This document shows, in pieces, positions 8,151 through 17,613 of a stretch of 64,000 bases of DNA. Source of the stretch: Mycobacterium marinum (GTDB taxonomy: Bacteria; Actinomycetota; Actinomycetes; Mycobacteriales; Mycobacteriaceae); the NCBI RefSeq assembly GCF_003391395.1, contig NZ_CP024190.1, positions 6,386,001 to 6,450,000 on the forward strand, given 5' to 3'. Within the stretch, counting starts at the first letter, position 1. Every line of letters begins with the position of its first letter. The position numbers were made by a program, and so were the translations under genes. The notes under the pieces are model-generated. The model did not search any database. It was not told the DNA's origin and saw nothing but the letters and a program-made list of their open reading frames with translations.

Positions 8151-8462
8151 ATGACAGGACTACTGAACGTCGTACCTTCATTCTTGAAGGTGCTGGCGGG
8201 CATGCACAACGAGATCGTCGGCGAACTCAAATCGGCGACCAACGTCGTGAGTGGAATCGGCTCGCGGGTGCAGGTGACCCACGGCTCATTCACCTCGAAT
8301 TTCAACGACACGCTGGTCGAGTTCGAAACCACCCGCAACAGCGCCGGGACAGGCCTGCAGGGCGTCACGGGCAAGTTGGCCAACAATCTGATCTCGGCCG
8401 CTGGCGCCTATCTGAACTCCGACGAAGGGCTCGCTGGCATCATCGACAAGATTTTTGGCTGA
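8151..8462 (+). CDS. espF: EspF, ESX-1 secretion-associated protein
   Basis: A 103-residue orthologue of EspF (Rv3865), EspC family, same length as in M. tuberculosis. The conserved THGSFTSNFNDTL segment is present, and the C-terminus GLAGIIDKIFG is the expected export/recognition tail. EspF is co-secreted with EspE. AGAGGAAAGG precedes the ATG. The stop is one base before the espG1 start, so the two are probably translated together. Confidence 0.96.
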   Translation: MTGLLNVVPSFLKVLAGMHNEIVGELKSATNVVSGIGSRVQVTHGSFTSNFNDTLVEFETTRNSAGTGLQGVTGKLANNLISAAGAYLNSDEGLAGIIDKIFG

Positions 8463-8463
8463 T

Positions 8464-9303
8464 ATGGCCGGTCCGCTCGCTACCGGTCGCGCGGGCACCG
8501 GTGACGATGTCGTCGGAGTCGAGGTAACCATCGACGGCATGCTGGTGATCGCGGACCGGTTACACCTGGTCGATTTCCCTGTCACGCTTGGGATCCGGCC
8601 GAACATCCCGCAAGAGGATCTGCGAGAGATCGTCTGGGACCAGGTGGCGCGCGACCTTACTGCGCAGGGCGTGTTGGATCACAATGGCCAACCGCATCCG
8701 GCGGTTGCGGCGATGGTCGACACGCTCAGCAGGGCGGACCGCACCTTGGAAGGCCGCTGGTGGCGCCGCGACGTTGGCGGTGTGATGGTGCGGTTCGTGG
8801 TATGCCGCAAGGGCGAAAGACATGTCATCGCAGCTCGCGATGGCGACATGTTGGTACTGCAGCTGGTGGCTCCGCGGGTCGGCCTGGCAGGCATGGTGAC
8901 TGCCGTGCTGGGCACCGCGGAACCCGCCAATGTCGAACCGCTGACCGGCATTGCCAGCGAACTGGGTGAGTGCACCAACGCCGCACAGCTGACCCGATAT
9001 GGGCTCACGCCGACCACCGCCCGCCTCTACACCGAGATCGTCACCAACCCGAAGAGCTGGGTGGAAATCGTCGCCAGCGAACGCCATCCGGGCGGCACTA
9101 CCACCCACACCAAGGCCGCCGCGGGGGTCCTGGATTCAGCACATGGCAGGCTTGTCTCGCTTCCCCGTCAAGTCGGCGGGGAACTGTACGGCAGCTTCCT
9201 CCCCGGTACCGCGCAGAATCTCCAGCGGGCGCTTGACAGCCTGCTCGAACTGCTTCCGTCAGGCTCGTGGTTGGATCGCGCCGACGCCACCACCCGAGGT
9301 TGA
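8464..9303 (+). CDS. espG1: EspG1, ESX-1 specific chaperone
   Basis: A 279-residue orthologue of EspG1 (Rv3866). EspG proteins are cytosolic chaperones that bind the helical tip of PPE partners in PE-PPE dimers, here PE35-PPE68, and hand them to the cognate ESX system. The signature LEGRWWRRDVGGVMVRFVV and GTTTHTKAAAGVLDS are conserved. ATG 8464 is used in preference to the TTG at 8455 because it matches the M. tuberculosis N-terminus and follows the espF stop directly. Confidence 0.96.
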   Translation: MAGPLATGRAGTGDDVVGVEVTIDGMLVIADRLHLVDFPVTLGIRPNIPQEDLREIVWDQVARDLTAQGVLDHNGQPHPAVAAMVDTLSRADRTLEGRWWRRDVGGVMVRFVVCRKGERHVIAARDGDMLVLQLVAPRVGLAGMVTAVLGTAEPANVEPLTGIASELGECTNAAQLTRYGLTPTTARLYTEIVTNPKSWVEIVASERHPGGTTTHTKAAAGVLDSAHGRLVSLPRQVGGELYGSFLPGTAQNLQRALDSLLELLPSGSWLDRADATTRG

Positions 9304-9343
9304 CTTAATCCTCTCCGTTACGAGTTCAGAAAGGGACGCCACA

Positions 9344-9901
9344 GTGGACCTGCCCGGGAACGACGACTACAACCAAGATCTCGGCGCCCTAGATTTCTCC
9401 GGCGGCGGTACGTCTGAGGACTCTGGACTCGGTGCACTCGACGAGTACGCGCCCCCCGAGCCCCAGGAAACCGAGCAAGCCGGAGCCGACCTGGATGCAC
9501 TTCACGGGCTGACCGAGAAGGAGGAAGAGCCCGACATCGCGATGTTCACCGTGACCAACCCGCAAGGGAGCGTGTCGGTCACGACCATGATGGGTGGCAT
9601 CGTCCAGCGAGTTACGGTGACCGACAAGGCTGCGAACATGTCGGAATCCGCTCTGGCCGAAGAGATCTTTGTCATCGCTGATCTGGCCCGCCAAAAGGCG
9701 CGCGCCGCACAACACACGTTCATGGTGGAAGCCATGGCCAGCGAACTGAGCGACGAGACCGAAGAAGAAGGTGCGCTGTTGCGCGAGTTCGTCGGTATGA
9801 CACTCAACTTGCCGACGCCGGAAGAAGCAGAAGCGGCCGAAGCCGAGGTATTCGCCACCCGCTACGAGGTCGACTACACCTCTCGTTACAACGAACGGTG
9901 A
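9344..9901 (+). CDS. espH: EspH, ESX-1 accessory protein
   Basis: A 185-residue acidic protein, orthologue of EspH (Rv3867). FTVTNPQGSVSV, ALAEEIFVIADLARQKARAAQ and NLPTPEE..AAEAEVFATRYEVDY are all present. The GTG at 9344 (VDLPGNDD) follows GAAAGGG and matches the known N-terminus; a longer frame starting inside espG1 is open but not real. EspH acts in the cytosol and is needed for secretion of EspE/EspF-type substrates. A paralogue lies at 171-707. The stop is three bases before eccA1. Confidence 0.95.
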   Translation: MDLPGNDDYNQDLGALDFSGGGTSEDSGLGALDEYAPPEPQETEQAGADLDALHGLTEKEEEPDIAMFTVTNPQGSVSVTTMMGGIVQRVTVTDKAANMSESALAEEIFVIADLARQKARAAQHTFMVEAMASELSDETEEEGALLREFVGMTLNLPTPEEAEAAEAEVFATRYEVDYTSRYNER

Positions 9902-9904
9902 TAC

Positions 9905-11626
9905 ATGACTGATCGCCTGGCCGGTTTGTTCGAAAGTGCCGTCAGCATGCTTCCGCTGTCGGAGTCAAGGTCCATGGACCTATTCACCGAGATCACAAAC
10001 TATGACGAATCAGCGTGCGATGCTTGGGTCGGCCGGATCCGGTGTGGCGATGTCGACCGGGTGACTTTGTTCCGTGCCTGGTACTCGCGGCGCAACTTCG
10101 GTCAGCTGGCTGGCACGGCGCAGATCTCGATGAGCACCCTCAACGCAAGGGTCCCCATAGGTGGTTTGTACGGAGACATCACCTACCCCGTTACCTCGCC
10201 CCTGGCCATCACCATGGGCTTCGCCGCATCCGAAGCGGCGCAGGGCAACTACGCGGACGCGATGGAGGCCATCGAGGCTGGCGCGGTCACCGGTTCGGAG
10301 CATCTGGTGTCGTGGCTCAAGGCGGTCATCTTCGGCGCGGCCGAGCGCTGGACCGACGTTATCGATGAAGTCAAGGGTGCCGGGAAGTGGCCGGACAAGT
10401 TCTTGGCGGGGGCCGCCAGCGTCGCCCATGGGGTTGCGGCGGCCAGCCTTGGCCTGTTCACCGAAGCCGAGCGCAGACTGACCGAAGCCAATGACTCACC
10501 GGCCGGCGAAGCCTGCGCGCAGGCCATCGCGTGGTATCTGGCCATGGCGCGGCGCGGCGCGGGCAACGAGGAAGCCGCGGTGGCACTGCTGGAGTGGTTG
10601 CAGACCACGCATCCGGCTCCGAAAGTCTCTGCTGCGTTGAAGGATCCGTCCTACCGGCTCAAGACAACCAACGCCGAGCAGATTGCGTCCCGCTCGGATC
10701 CATGGGATCCGACCAGCGTCGTGACCGACAATTCCGGTCGCGAAAAGCTGTTGGCCGAAGCCCAAGAAGAACTCGACCGCCAAATCGGATTGTCCCGGGT
10801 AAAAAGCCAGCTCGAGCGGTACCGCGCGGCAACCATGATGGCTCGCATCCGCGAAGCTAAAGGCATGAAAGTTGCACAGCCCAGCAAGCACATGATCTTT
10901 ACCGGGCCCCCTGGCACCGGGAAGACCACGATCGCGCGGGTGGTCGCCAACATGCTGGCCGGGCTCGGCGTCATCACTGAACCCAAGCTGGTCGAGACGT
11001 CGCGTAAAGACTTCGTTGCCGAGTACGAGGGCCAGTCAGCAGTCAAGACCGCCAAGACGATCGATCAGGCTCTAGGTGGCGTGCTGTTCATCGACGAGGC
11101 CTATGCGCTCGTGCAGGAGCGCGACGGACGCACCGACCCGTTCGGCCAGGAAGCGATGGATACTCTGCTAGCCCGGATGGAGAACGACCGCGATCGCTTG
11201 GTGGTCATCATCGCCGGTTACAGCTCCGACATCGATCGGCTGCTGGAAACCAACGAGGGGCTACGCTCGCGATTTGCCACCCGTATCGAATTCGACACCT
11301 ACAGCCCGGAAGAGCTCCTCGAGATCGCGAAAGTCATTGCGGCTGGCAATGACTCGACGCTGAGCACGGCTGCCGCGGATGAACTCCTGCAGGCGGCCAA
11401 AACGCTGCACGAACGCACGTTGCGCGGCCGTCCCGCTCTCGACATCGCCGGCAACGGCCGATATGCGCGACAATTGGTTGAGGCCTCTGAGCAGTACCGT
11501 GACATGCGGCTGGCACAGGGCCTCGACATCGAGGCCCTCGATGTGGACAGACTGCAAGAGATCGACGGCGCGGACATGGCCGAGGCAATCGCCACGGTGC
11601 ATGCACACCTCAATATGAGAGAGTGA
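9905..11626 (+). CDS. eccA1: EccA1, AAA+ ATPase of ESX-1
   Basis: A 573-residue CbbX-type AAA+ ATPase, the same length as Rv3868. The N-terminal 280 residues form a TPR-like domain that binds substrates; the C-terminal AAA+ domain has Walker A GPPGTGKTT (about residue 333) and Walker B VLFIDEAYALV. EccA1 is cytosolic, forms hexamers and is needed for secretion of ESX-1 substrates and for mycolic acid synthesis. It is followed after three bases by eccB1. Its ESX-2 counterpart survives only as a fragment at 33607-34260. Confidence 0.97.
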   Translation: MTDRLAGLFESAVSMLPLSESRSMDLFTEITNYDESACDAWVGRIRCGDVDRVTLFRAWYSRRNFGQLAGTAQISMSTLNARVPIGGLYGDITYPVTSPLAITMGFAASEAAQGNYADAMEAIEAGAVTGSEHLVSWLKAVIFGAAERWTDVIDEVKGAGKWPDKFLAGAASVAHGVAAASLGLFTEAERRLTEANDSPAGEACAQAIAWYLAMARRGAGNEEAAVALLEWLQTTHPAPKVSAALKDPSYRLKTTNAEQIASRSDPWDPTSVVTDNSGREKLLAEAQEELDRQIGLSRVKSQLERYRAATMMARIREAKGMKVAQPSKHMIFTGPPGTGKTTIARVVANMLAGLGVITEPKLVETSRKDFVAEYEGQSAVKTAKTIDQALGGVLFIDEAYALVQERDGRTDPFGQEAMDTLLARMENDRDRLVVIIAGYSSDIDRLLETNEGLRSRFATRIEFDTYSPEELLEIAKVIAAGNDSTLSTAAADELLQAAKTLHERTLRGRPALDIAGNGRYARQLVEASEQYRDMRLAQGLDIEALDVDRLQEIDGADMAEAIATVHAHLNMRE

Positions 11627-11629
11627 AAC

Positions 11630-13075
11630 ATGGGGCTTCGCCTGACCACCAAGGTTCAGGTAAGCGGCTGGCGCTTCCTGCTTCGCCGAGTCGAGCATGC
11701 CATCGTGCGGCGCGACACCCGCATGTTCGATGATCCGCTGCAGTTCTACAGCCGCTCGATAGCGCTGGGCATCGTTGTCGCCGTGTTGATCCTGGCCGGT
11801 GCCGGCCTGCTGGCCTACTTCAAACCAGCTGGAAAACTCGGTGGCAGCAACCTGCTGACCGACCGCGCGACCAACCAGCTCTATGTACTGCTGTCCGGGC
11901 AGTTGCACCCTGTCTACAACCTGACCTCGGCGCGCCTCGTGTTGGGCAGCCCTGCCACCCCCGTCACCGTCAAGTCCTCCGAATTGAGCCAGTTGCCCTT
12001 GGGCCAAACCATCGGAATCCCCGGCGCCCCCTACGCCACCCCGGTTTCCGGGGACACTACTTCAACCTGGACCCTTTGCGACACCGTCAGCCGGGCGGGT
12101 ACCGCTTCCGCCTCGGTCGAGACATCGCTGCTCGTGATGCCGCTGCGGATCGATGCGGCGATCGATCCGATCGAGCCCAACGAGGCGATGCTGGCGGACT
12201 ATCACGGCCAGACCTGGATCGTCACTTCAAAGGGACGCCACTCGATCGACCTCAACGATCGTGCGCTCACATCGGCGGTGGGCATCCCCATCACCGCCCA
12301 GACGGTCCCCATTTCCGAGGGAATGTTTAATGCGCTTCCGGCCAGGGGCCCCTGGCAATTGCCACCCATCCCCGCCGCCGGAGAGCCAAACACCCTCGGG
12401 CTTCCGGAAGATTTGGTAATCGGATCGGTGTTTCAAATCCACACCGACAAGGGACCGCAATATTACGTAGTGCTGACCGACGGCATCGCCGCGGTAAATG
12501 GCACCACTGCCGCGGCACTGCGCGCCACTCAGTCTCATGGGCTGGTGGCGCCGCCCGCGGTGGTGCCCAGCCTGGTCGTCAGGATCCCCGAACGGGTTTA
12601 CGCATCACCGCTGCCCGACGAGACCCTCAACCTCATGTCCCGGCCCGACGACCCAGTCTTGTGCTGGGAATGGGAACGTAGCGCTGGGGACCAGGCCCCC
12701 AACACAACGGTTCTCACCGGACGCCACTTGCCCATCCCGCCCTCGGCCATGAAGACCGGCCTCAAACAGATCCAGGGCAGGTCAACCGTCTATATCGACG
12801 GCGGGAAATTTATTCAGTTGCAGTCACCCGATCCCCGATACGGCGAATCGATGTACTACATCGACCCGGAAGGGGTGCGCTACGGGGTGCCCGACGCCGA
12901 CGCGGCCAAGGCGCTGGGCCTGGGCATGCCGAAGACCGCACCGTGGGAGATCGTTCGCCTCCTGGTGGACGGTCCGGTGTTATCAAAAGACGCCGCTCTG
13001 CTCGAGCACGAAACGTTGCCCTCCGACCCCAATCCCCGAAAAGTTCCAGCTGGGACACCCGGAGCACCTCAATGA
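11630..13075 (+). CDS. eccB1: EccB1, ESX-1 membrane-complex component
   Basis: A 481-residue protein with the EccB N-terminal cytosolic motif (VSGWRFLLRRVEHAIVRRD), one transmembrane helix at about residues 45-67 and a large periplasmic domain made of repeats around a central fold. EccB links EccC and EccD in the secretion pore and reaches into the periplasm. The stop overlaps the eccCa1 start (ATGA). The length matches Rv3869. Confidence 0.97.
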   Translation: MGLRLTTKVQVSGWRFLLRRVEHAIVRRDTRMFDDPLQFYSRSIALGIVVAVLILAGAGLLAYFKPAGKLGGSNLLTDRATNQLYVLLSGQLHPVYNLTSARLVLGSPATPVTVKSSELSQLPLGQTIGIPGAPYATPVSGDTTSTWTLCDTVSRAGTASASVETSLLVMPLRIDAAIDPIEPNEAMLADYHGQTWIVTSKGRHSIDLNDRALTSAVGIPITAQTVPISEGMFNALPARGPWQLPPIPAAGEPNTLGLPEDLVIGSVFQIHTDKGPQYYVVLTDGIAAVNGTTAAALRATQSHGLVAPPAVVPSLVVRIPERVYASPLPDETLNLMSRPDDPVLCWEWERSAGDQAPNTTVLTGRHLPIPPSAMKTGLKQIQGRSTVYIDGGKFIQLQSPDPRYGESMYYIDPEGVRYGVPDADAAKALGLGMPKTAPWEIVRLLVDGPVLSKDAALLEHETLPSDPNPRKVPAGTPGAPQ

Positions 13076-15312
13076 CGACAAAGAAATTCACCCCAACCAT
13101 CACCCGTGGCCCCCGACTCACCCCGGGCGAGATCAGCCTCACCCCACCCGAGGATCTCGGCATCGACATCCCGCCGTCGGGCGTGCAGAAAATCCTGCCC
13201 TACGTCATGGGCGGCGCGATGCTGGGCATGATCGTGATCATGGTGGCCGGCGGCACCAGACAGCTATCGCCATACATGCTGATGATGCCCCTGATGATGA
13301 TCGTGATGATGGTGGGCACACTCGCCGGGGGCAGCGGCGGCGGCAGCAAGAAGGTGCCCGAGATCAATGCCGACCGCAAGGAGTACTTGCGGTATCTCGC
13401 CGGCCTGCGCGGCCGCGTAACGACGTCGGCCACCTCCCAGGTTTCGTTCTTCGGCTACCACGCGCCCCATCCCGACGATCTTCTCTCCATCGTCGGCACC
13501 CAGCGGCAGTGGTCAAGGCCGGCCAACAGCGACTTCTATGCGGCAGCCCGCATCGGGATCGGCGACCAGCCGGCGGTGGACCGGCTATTGAAGCCGGCGG
13601 TCGGCGGCGAGCTGGCGGCCAGCACCGCGGCCCCCCAGCCCTATCTCGAGCCGGTAAGCCACATGTGGGTGGTCAAGTTCCTGCGTACCCACGGGCTGAT
13701 CCACGACTGTCCGAAACTCGTGCAGCTGCGCAGTTTCCCAACGATCGCGATCGGTGGTGATCGACCGGGAGCCGATCGACTGCTGACCGCGATGATCTGC
13801 CACCTGGCGGTCTTCCATCCGCCCGACCTGTTGCAGATCCGCGTCCTCACCGAGGACCCCGAGGATCCCGACTGGTCCTGGTTGAAATGGCTGCCACACG
13901 TCCAGCACCAGACCGAAACCGACGGGGCCGGGCCGGTCCGGATGATCTCCACGCGCCCGGACGGCCTCGCCGACCTGGCCGCCCGGGGACCCCACGCGCC
14001 CGACACCCTCCCCACCGGTCCCTACGTCGTGGTCCTCGATCTGACCGGCGGCAAGGCGGGCTTCCCGCCAGACGGCAGGGCCGGGGTAACGGTAATCACG
14101 CTGGGCAACCATCGCGGGTCTGCCTACCGCATCAGAGTGGCCGAGAACGGCACCGCTGACGACCGGCTGCCTGGGCAGCAGTTCCGGCTGGTGACCTCGG
14201 CCGCCGACGGCATGACGCCGCAGGAGGCCACCCGCCTCGCCCGCAAGCTGGCCGGATGGTCGATCACCGGAACCATCCTCGACAAGACCCAACGCATCCA
14301 GAAGAAGGTAGCGACCGAATTCCATCAGTTGGTCAACGCCAAGAGCGTTGAGGACATCACCCCGGGCCGTTGGCGGATGTACACCGACACTGATCGAGAC
14401 CGGCTCAAGATTCCGTTCGGTCACGAACTCAAGACCGGCAATGTCATGTACCTGGACATCAAGGAGGGTGCGGAGTTCGGCGGCGGGCCGCACGGCATGC
14501 TCATCGGCACCACCGGTTCAGGCAAGTCCGAGTTCCTGCGCACCATGATCTTGTCGTTGGTGGCGATGACCCACCCCGATCAGGTGAACCTGCTGCTCAC
14601 CGACTTCAAGGGTGGCTCGACATTTCTTGGGATGGAGAAGCTCCCGCACACCGCGGCTGTCATCACCAACATGGCCGAGGAAGCCGAACTCGTCAGCCGG
14701 ATGGGTGAGGTGCTGACCGGCGAACTGGACCGCCGCCAGTCGATCCTGCGTCAGGCGGGGATGAAGGTCGGCGCGGCCGGCGCGCTGTCCGGCGTGGCCG
14801 AGTACGAGAAGTACCGCGAACGCGGCGCCGACCTTCCGCCGCTGCCGACACTTTTCGTTGTGGTGGACGAGTTTGCCGAACTACTGCAGAGTCACCCGGA
14901 TTTCATCGGCCTGTTCGACCGAATTTGCCGAGTCGGGCGATCATTGCGGGTGCACCTGCTACTGGCCACCCAGTCACTACAAACCGGCGGTGTCCGCATC
15001 GACAAGCTCGAACCCAACCTGACGTATCGCATCGCGTTGCGTACCACGAGCTCTCATGAATCCAAAGCGGTGATCGGAACGCCGGAAGCCCAGTACATCA
15101 CCAACAAGGAAAGCGGTGTCGGCTTTCTCCGGGTCGGTATGGAGGACCCCATCAAGTTCAGCACGCTCTATATCAGTGGGCCATACGTTCCGCCGGCGAC
15201 CGCTGAAACCAACGGCGATGGCAGCGGACCCAGCACCCAATTCGCCAAGCGAGCCTTGCAGATCCGTGAGTTCACCGCTGCTCCGGTCCTCGAGGAAGCG
15301 CTGACACCATGA
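13072..15312 (+). CDS. eccCa1: EccCa1, FtsK/SpoIIIE ATPase (first half of EccC1)
   Basis: A 746-residue membrane-bound FtsK/SpoIIIE-type ATPase. Two transmembrane helices lie at about residues 40-85; the degenerate first ATPase domain of EccC follows, with Walker A GTTGSGKSE near residue 478 and Walker B LFVVVDEFAEL. EccC is the motor that recognises the C-terminal signal of substrates; in ESX-1 it is split into EccCa1 and EccCb1. The ATG at 13072 overlaps the eccB1 stop; a longer open frame upstream lies within eccB1 and is rejected. The length matches Rv3870. Confidence 0.97.
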   Translation: MTTKKFTPTITRGPRLTPGEISLTPPEDLGIDIPPSGVQKILPYVMGGAMLGMIVIMVAGGTRQLSPYMLMMPLMMIVMMVGTLAGGSGGGSKKVPEINADRKEYLRYLAGLRGRVTTSATSQVSFFGYHAPHPDDLLSIVGTQRQWSRPANSDFYAAARIGIGDQPAVDRLLKPAVGGELAASTAAPQPYLEPVSHMWVVKFLRTHGLIHDCPKLVQLRSFPTIAIGGDRPGADRLLTAMICHLAVFHPPDLLQIRVLTEDPEDPDWSWLKWLPHVQHQTETDGAGPVRMISTRPDGLADLAARGPHAPDTLPTGPYVVVLDLTGGKAGFPPDGRAGVTVITLGNHRGSAYRIRVAENGTADDRLPGQQFRLVTSAADGMTPQEATRLARKLAGWSITGTILDKTQRIQKKVATEFHQLVNAKSVEDITPGRWRMYTDTDRDRLKIPFGHELKTGNVMYLDIKEGAEFGGGPHGMLIGTTGSGKSEFLRTMILSLVAMTHPDQVNLLLTDFKGGSTFLGMEKLPHTAAVITNMAEEAELVSRMGEVLTGELDRRQSILRQAGMKVGAAGALSGVAEYEKYRERGADLPPLPTLFVVVDEFAELLQSHPDFIGLFDRICRVGRSLRVHLLLATQSLQTGGVRIDKLEPNLTYRIALRTTSSHESKAVIGTPEAQYITNKESGVGFLRVGMEDPIKFSTLYISGPYVPPATAETNGDGSGPSTQFAKRALQIREFTAAPVLEEALTP

Positions 15313-15361
15313 TCCACGCCGGCGGTGCTGCAGCACGAAGCAACGAAAGGGAGCGGCGCTC

Positions 15362-17137
15362 ATGACTGCCGAACCTGAAGTACGGACGTTGCGTGAGGTC
15401 ATCCTTGACCAGCTCAGTACCGTCGAGTCACGCGCCTACAAGATGTGGTTGCCACCACTGGTTGATCCGACCCCGCTCGACGAGCTGATCGCCCGCGATC
15501 GGCGACAACCCCTTCGCTTCGCGCTGGGAATCATGGACGAACCACGCCGTCACCTGCAGGACGTCTGGGGCGTCGATGTATCGGGCGCCGGCGGAAACAT
15601 CGGTATTGGCGGTGCACCCCAGACCGGCAAGTCGACACTGCTGCAGACGATGGTCATGTCGGCCGCCGCCACGCACTCGCCGCGCAAGGTCCAGTTCTAT
15701 TGCATCGACCTCGGTGGTGGCGGCCTGATCTATCTGGAGAACCTGCCCCACGTGGGCGGAGTCGCGGGCCGGTCCGAACCCGACAAAGTCCACCGGGTGG
15801 TCGCGGAGATGCAGGCCGTGATGCGACAACGGGAAGCCACCTTCAAGGAACACCGGGTCGGCTCGATCGCGATGTATCGCCAGCTGCGTGACGACCCCAA
15901 CCAGCCTGTCGCCTCCGACCCCTATGGCGATGTATTCCTGATCATCGATGGATGGCCCGCCTTCGTCAGTGAGTTTCCCGACCTCGAAGGGCAGGTCCAA
16001 GATCTGGCCGCACAGGGACTGTCCTTTGGTGTGCACACGATCCTGTCCACACCGCGTTGGACGGAGTTGAAATCACGTGTCCGCGACTACCTGGGCACCA
16101 AGATCGAATTCCGGCTCGGCGACGTCAACGAAACCCAGATCGACCGCATCACCCGGGAGATCCCGGCGAACCGCCCGGGTCGGGCGGTGTCGATGGAAAA
16201 GCATCACCTGATGATCGGGGTGCCCCGGCTCGACGGCGTACACAGCGCCGACAATCTGGTGGAGGCGATTACGGCGGGCGTAGCGCAGATCGCAGCCCAG
16301 CACACGGACCAGGCACCTCCGGTGCGAACCCTGCCGGAACGCATCCACCTCCACGAACTGGACCCCAACCCTCCCGGGCCCGAATCCGACTACCGCACCC
16401 GCTGGGAGATTCCGATCGGATTGCGCGAATCCGACATGGAAGTGGCCTACAGCCATATGCACTCCAACCCGCACCTGCTCATCTTCGGTGCCGCCAAGTC
16501 GGGCAAGACCACCATTGCCCACGCGATCGCACGCGCCATCTGCGCTCGAAACAGTCCCGACCAGGTGCGGTTCATGCTCGCCGACTATCGCTCTGGACTC
16601 CTCGATGCGGTGCCCGACACACACCTGCTCTCGGCCGGCGCCATCAACCGCAACAGCGCGACGCTGGACGAGGCCGTCAAAGCCCTGGCCGCCAACTTGA
16701 AGAATCGGCTGCCTCCAGCCGATCTCACGACGTCTCAACTGCGCTCGCGTTCGTGGTGGAGCGGATTCGATGTTGTGCTGCTCGTCGACGACTGGCACAT
16801 GATTGTCGGTGCTGCCGGGGGCATGCCCCCGATGGCGCCACTTGCGCCCTTATTGCCGGCGGCGACCGATATCGGCTTGCACATCATTGTGACCTGCCAG
16901 ATGAGCCAGGCCTACAAGGCGACCATGGACAAGTTCGTCGGTGCCGCATTCGGTTCGGGCGCTCCAACAATGTTCCTTTCCGGCGACAAGCAGGAATTCC
17001 CCTCCAGCGAGTTCAAGGTCAAGCGGCGCCCCCCCGGCCAGGCGTTTCTGGTCTCGCCCGATGGCAAAGAGGTCATCCAGGCCCCTTACATCGAGCCGCC
17101 AGAAGAAGTGTTCGCAGCACCCCCAAGCCCCGGTTAG
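15362..17137 (+). CDS. eccCb1: EccCb1, FtsK/SpoIIIE ATPase (second half of EccC1)
   Basis: A 591-residue cytosolic protein with the second and third EccC ATPase domains: Walker A GAPQTGKST near residue 83 and GAAKSGKTT near residue 376; Walker B segments VFLIIDGWPAF and VVLLVDDWHMI. EccCb1 binds the C-terminus of EsxB (CFP-10) and joins EccCa1 at the membrane. The length is that of Rv3871. A GAAAGGGAGCG ribosome site precedes the start. Confidence 0.97.
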   Translation: MTAEPEVRTLREVILDQLSTVESRAYKMWLPPLVDPTPLDELIARDRRQPLRFALGIMDEPRRHLQDVWGVDVSGAGGNIGIGGAPQTGKSTLLQTMVMSAAATHSPRKVQFYCIDLGGGGLIYLENLPHVGGVAGRSEPDKVHRVVAEMQAVMRQREATFKEHRVGSIAMYRQLRDDPNQPVASDPYGDVFLIIDGWPAFVSEFPDLEGQVQDLAAQGLSFGVHTILSTPRWTELKSRVRDYLGTKIEFRLGDVNETQIDRITREIPANRPGRAVSMEKHHLMIGVPRLDGVHSADNLVEAITAGVAQIAAQHTDQAPPVRTLPERIHLHELDPNPPGPESDYRTRWEIPIGLRESDMEVAYSHMHSNPHLLIFGAAKSGKTTIAHAIARAICARNSPDQVRFMLADYRSGLLDAVPDTHLLSAGAINRNSATLDEAVKALAANLKNRLPPADLTTSQLRSRSWWSGFDVVLLVDDWHMIVGAAGGMPPMAPLAPLLPAATDIGLHIIVTCQMSQAYKATMDKFVGAAFGSGAPTMFLSGDKQEFPSSEFKVKRRPPGQAFLVSPDGKEVIQAPYIEPPEEVFAAPPSPG

Positions 17138-17272
17138 GATTATTTCATTGCCAGCGACGCATCACCCGAGCTGATGGAAATCAAGCCCAGGAGGCGATCA
17201 CCGGCAGGCCGTTTCGGCGACAACCAAATGAGGATTTGTCCGAAGCGCAAATAAGGGAGAAGAAGCAGGCAA

Positions 17273-17569
17273 ATGGAACAAAAGTCACACGGCGCGGCGA
17301 TCGCCGACATCGGCACACTATTGAGCGGCAACGCTCGCATTGGTGTGACCTCCGATGCGGCAGCGTTGGCGTCGGTGACCGGGGTGGTTCCAGCTGGAGC
17401 AGACGAGGTGTCGACGCAAGCGGCGGCAGCCTTCGCCGCCGAGGGCGCCCAGTTGCTGGCTTCGAGCTCGGCGGCTCAGTGGGAGATCCACCGAGCCGGC
17501 GAATCGCCCCACCGTATCGCCCCTAACCCTGCAGAAGTCAGCGACGGCGCAGCCAGCGTCATCGTGTAG
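17273..17569 (+). CDS. pe35: PE35, PE-family ESX-1 substrate
   Basis: A 98-residue PE protein, orthologue of Rv3872. It consists of the PE helical hairpin only; no C-terminal extension. It dimerises with PPE68 and is recognised by EspG1. The 135 bp upstream hold no gene and contain GGGAGAAGAAG near the start. Confidence 0.95.
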   Translation: MEQKSHGAAIADIGTLLSGNARIGVTSDAAALASVTGVVPAGADEVSTQAAAAFAAEGAQLLASSSAAQWEIHRAGESPHRIAPNPAEVSDGAASVIV

Positions 17570-17613
17570 AAAATCAGTCACCAGACACGGCGCAACAAGA
17601 AGGAGTGATCACC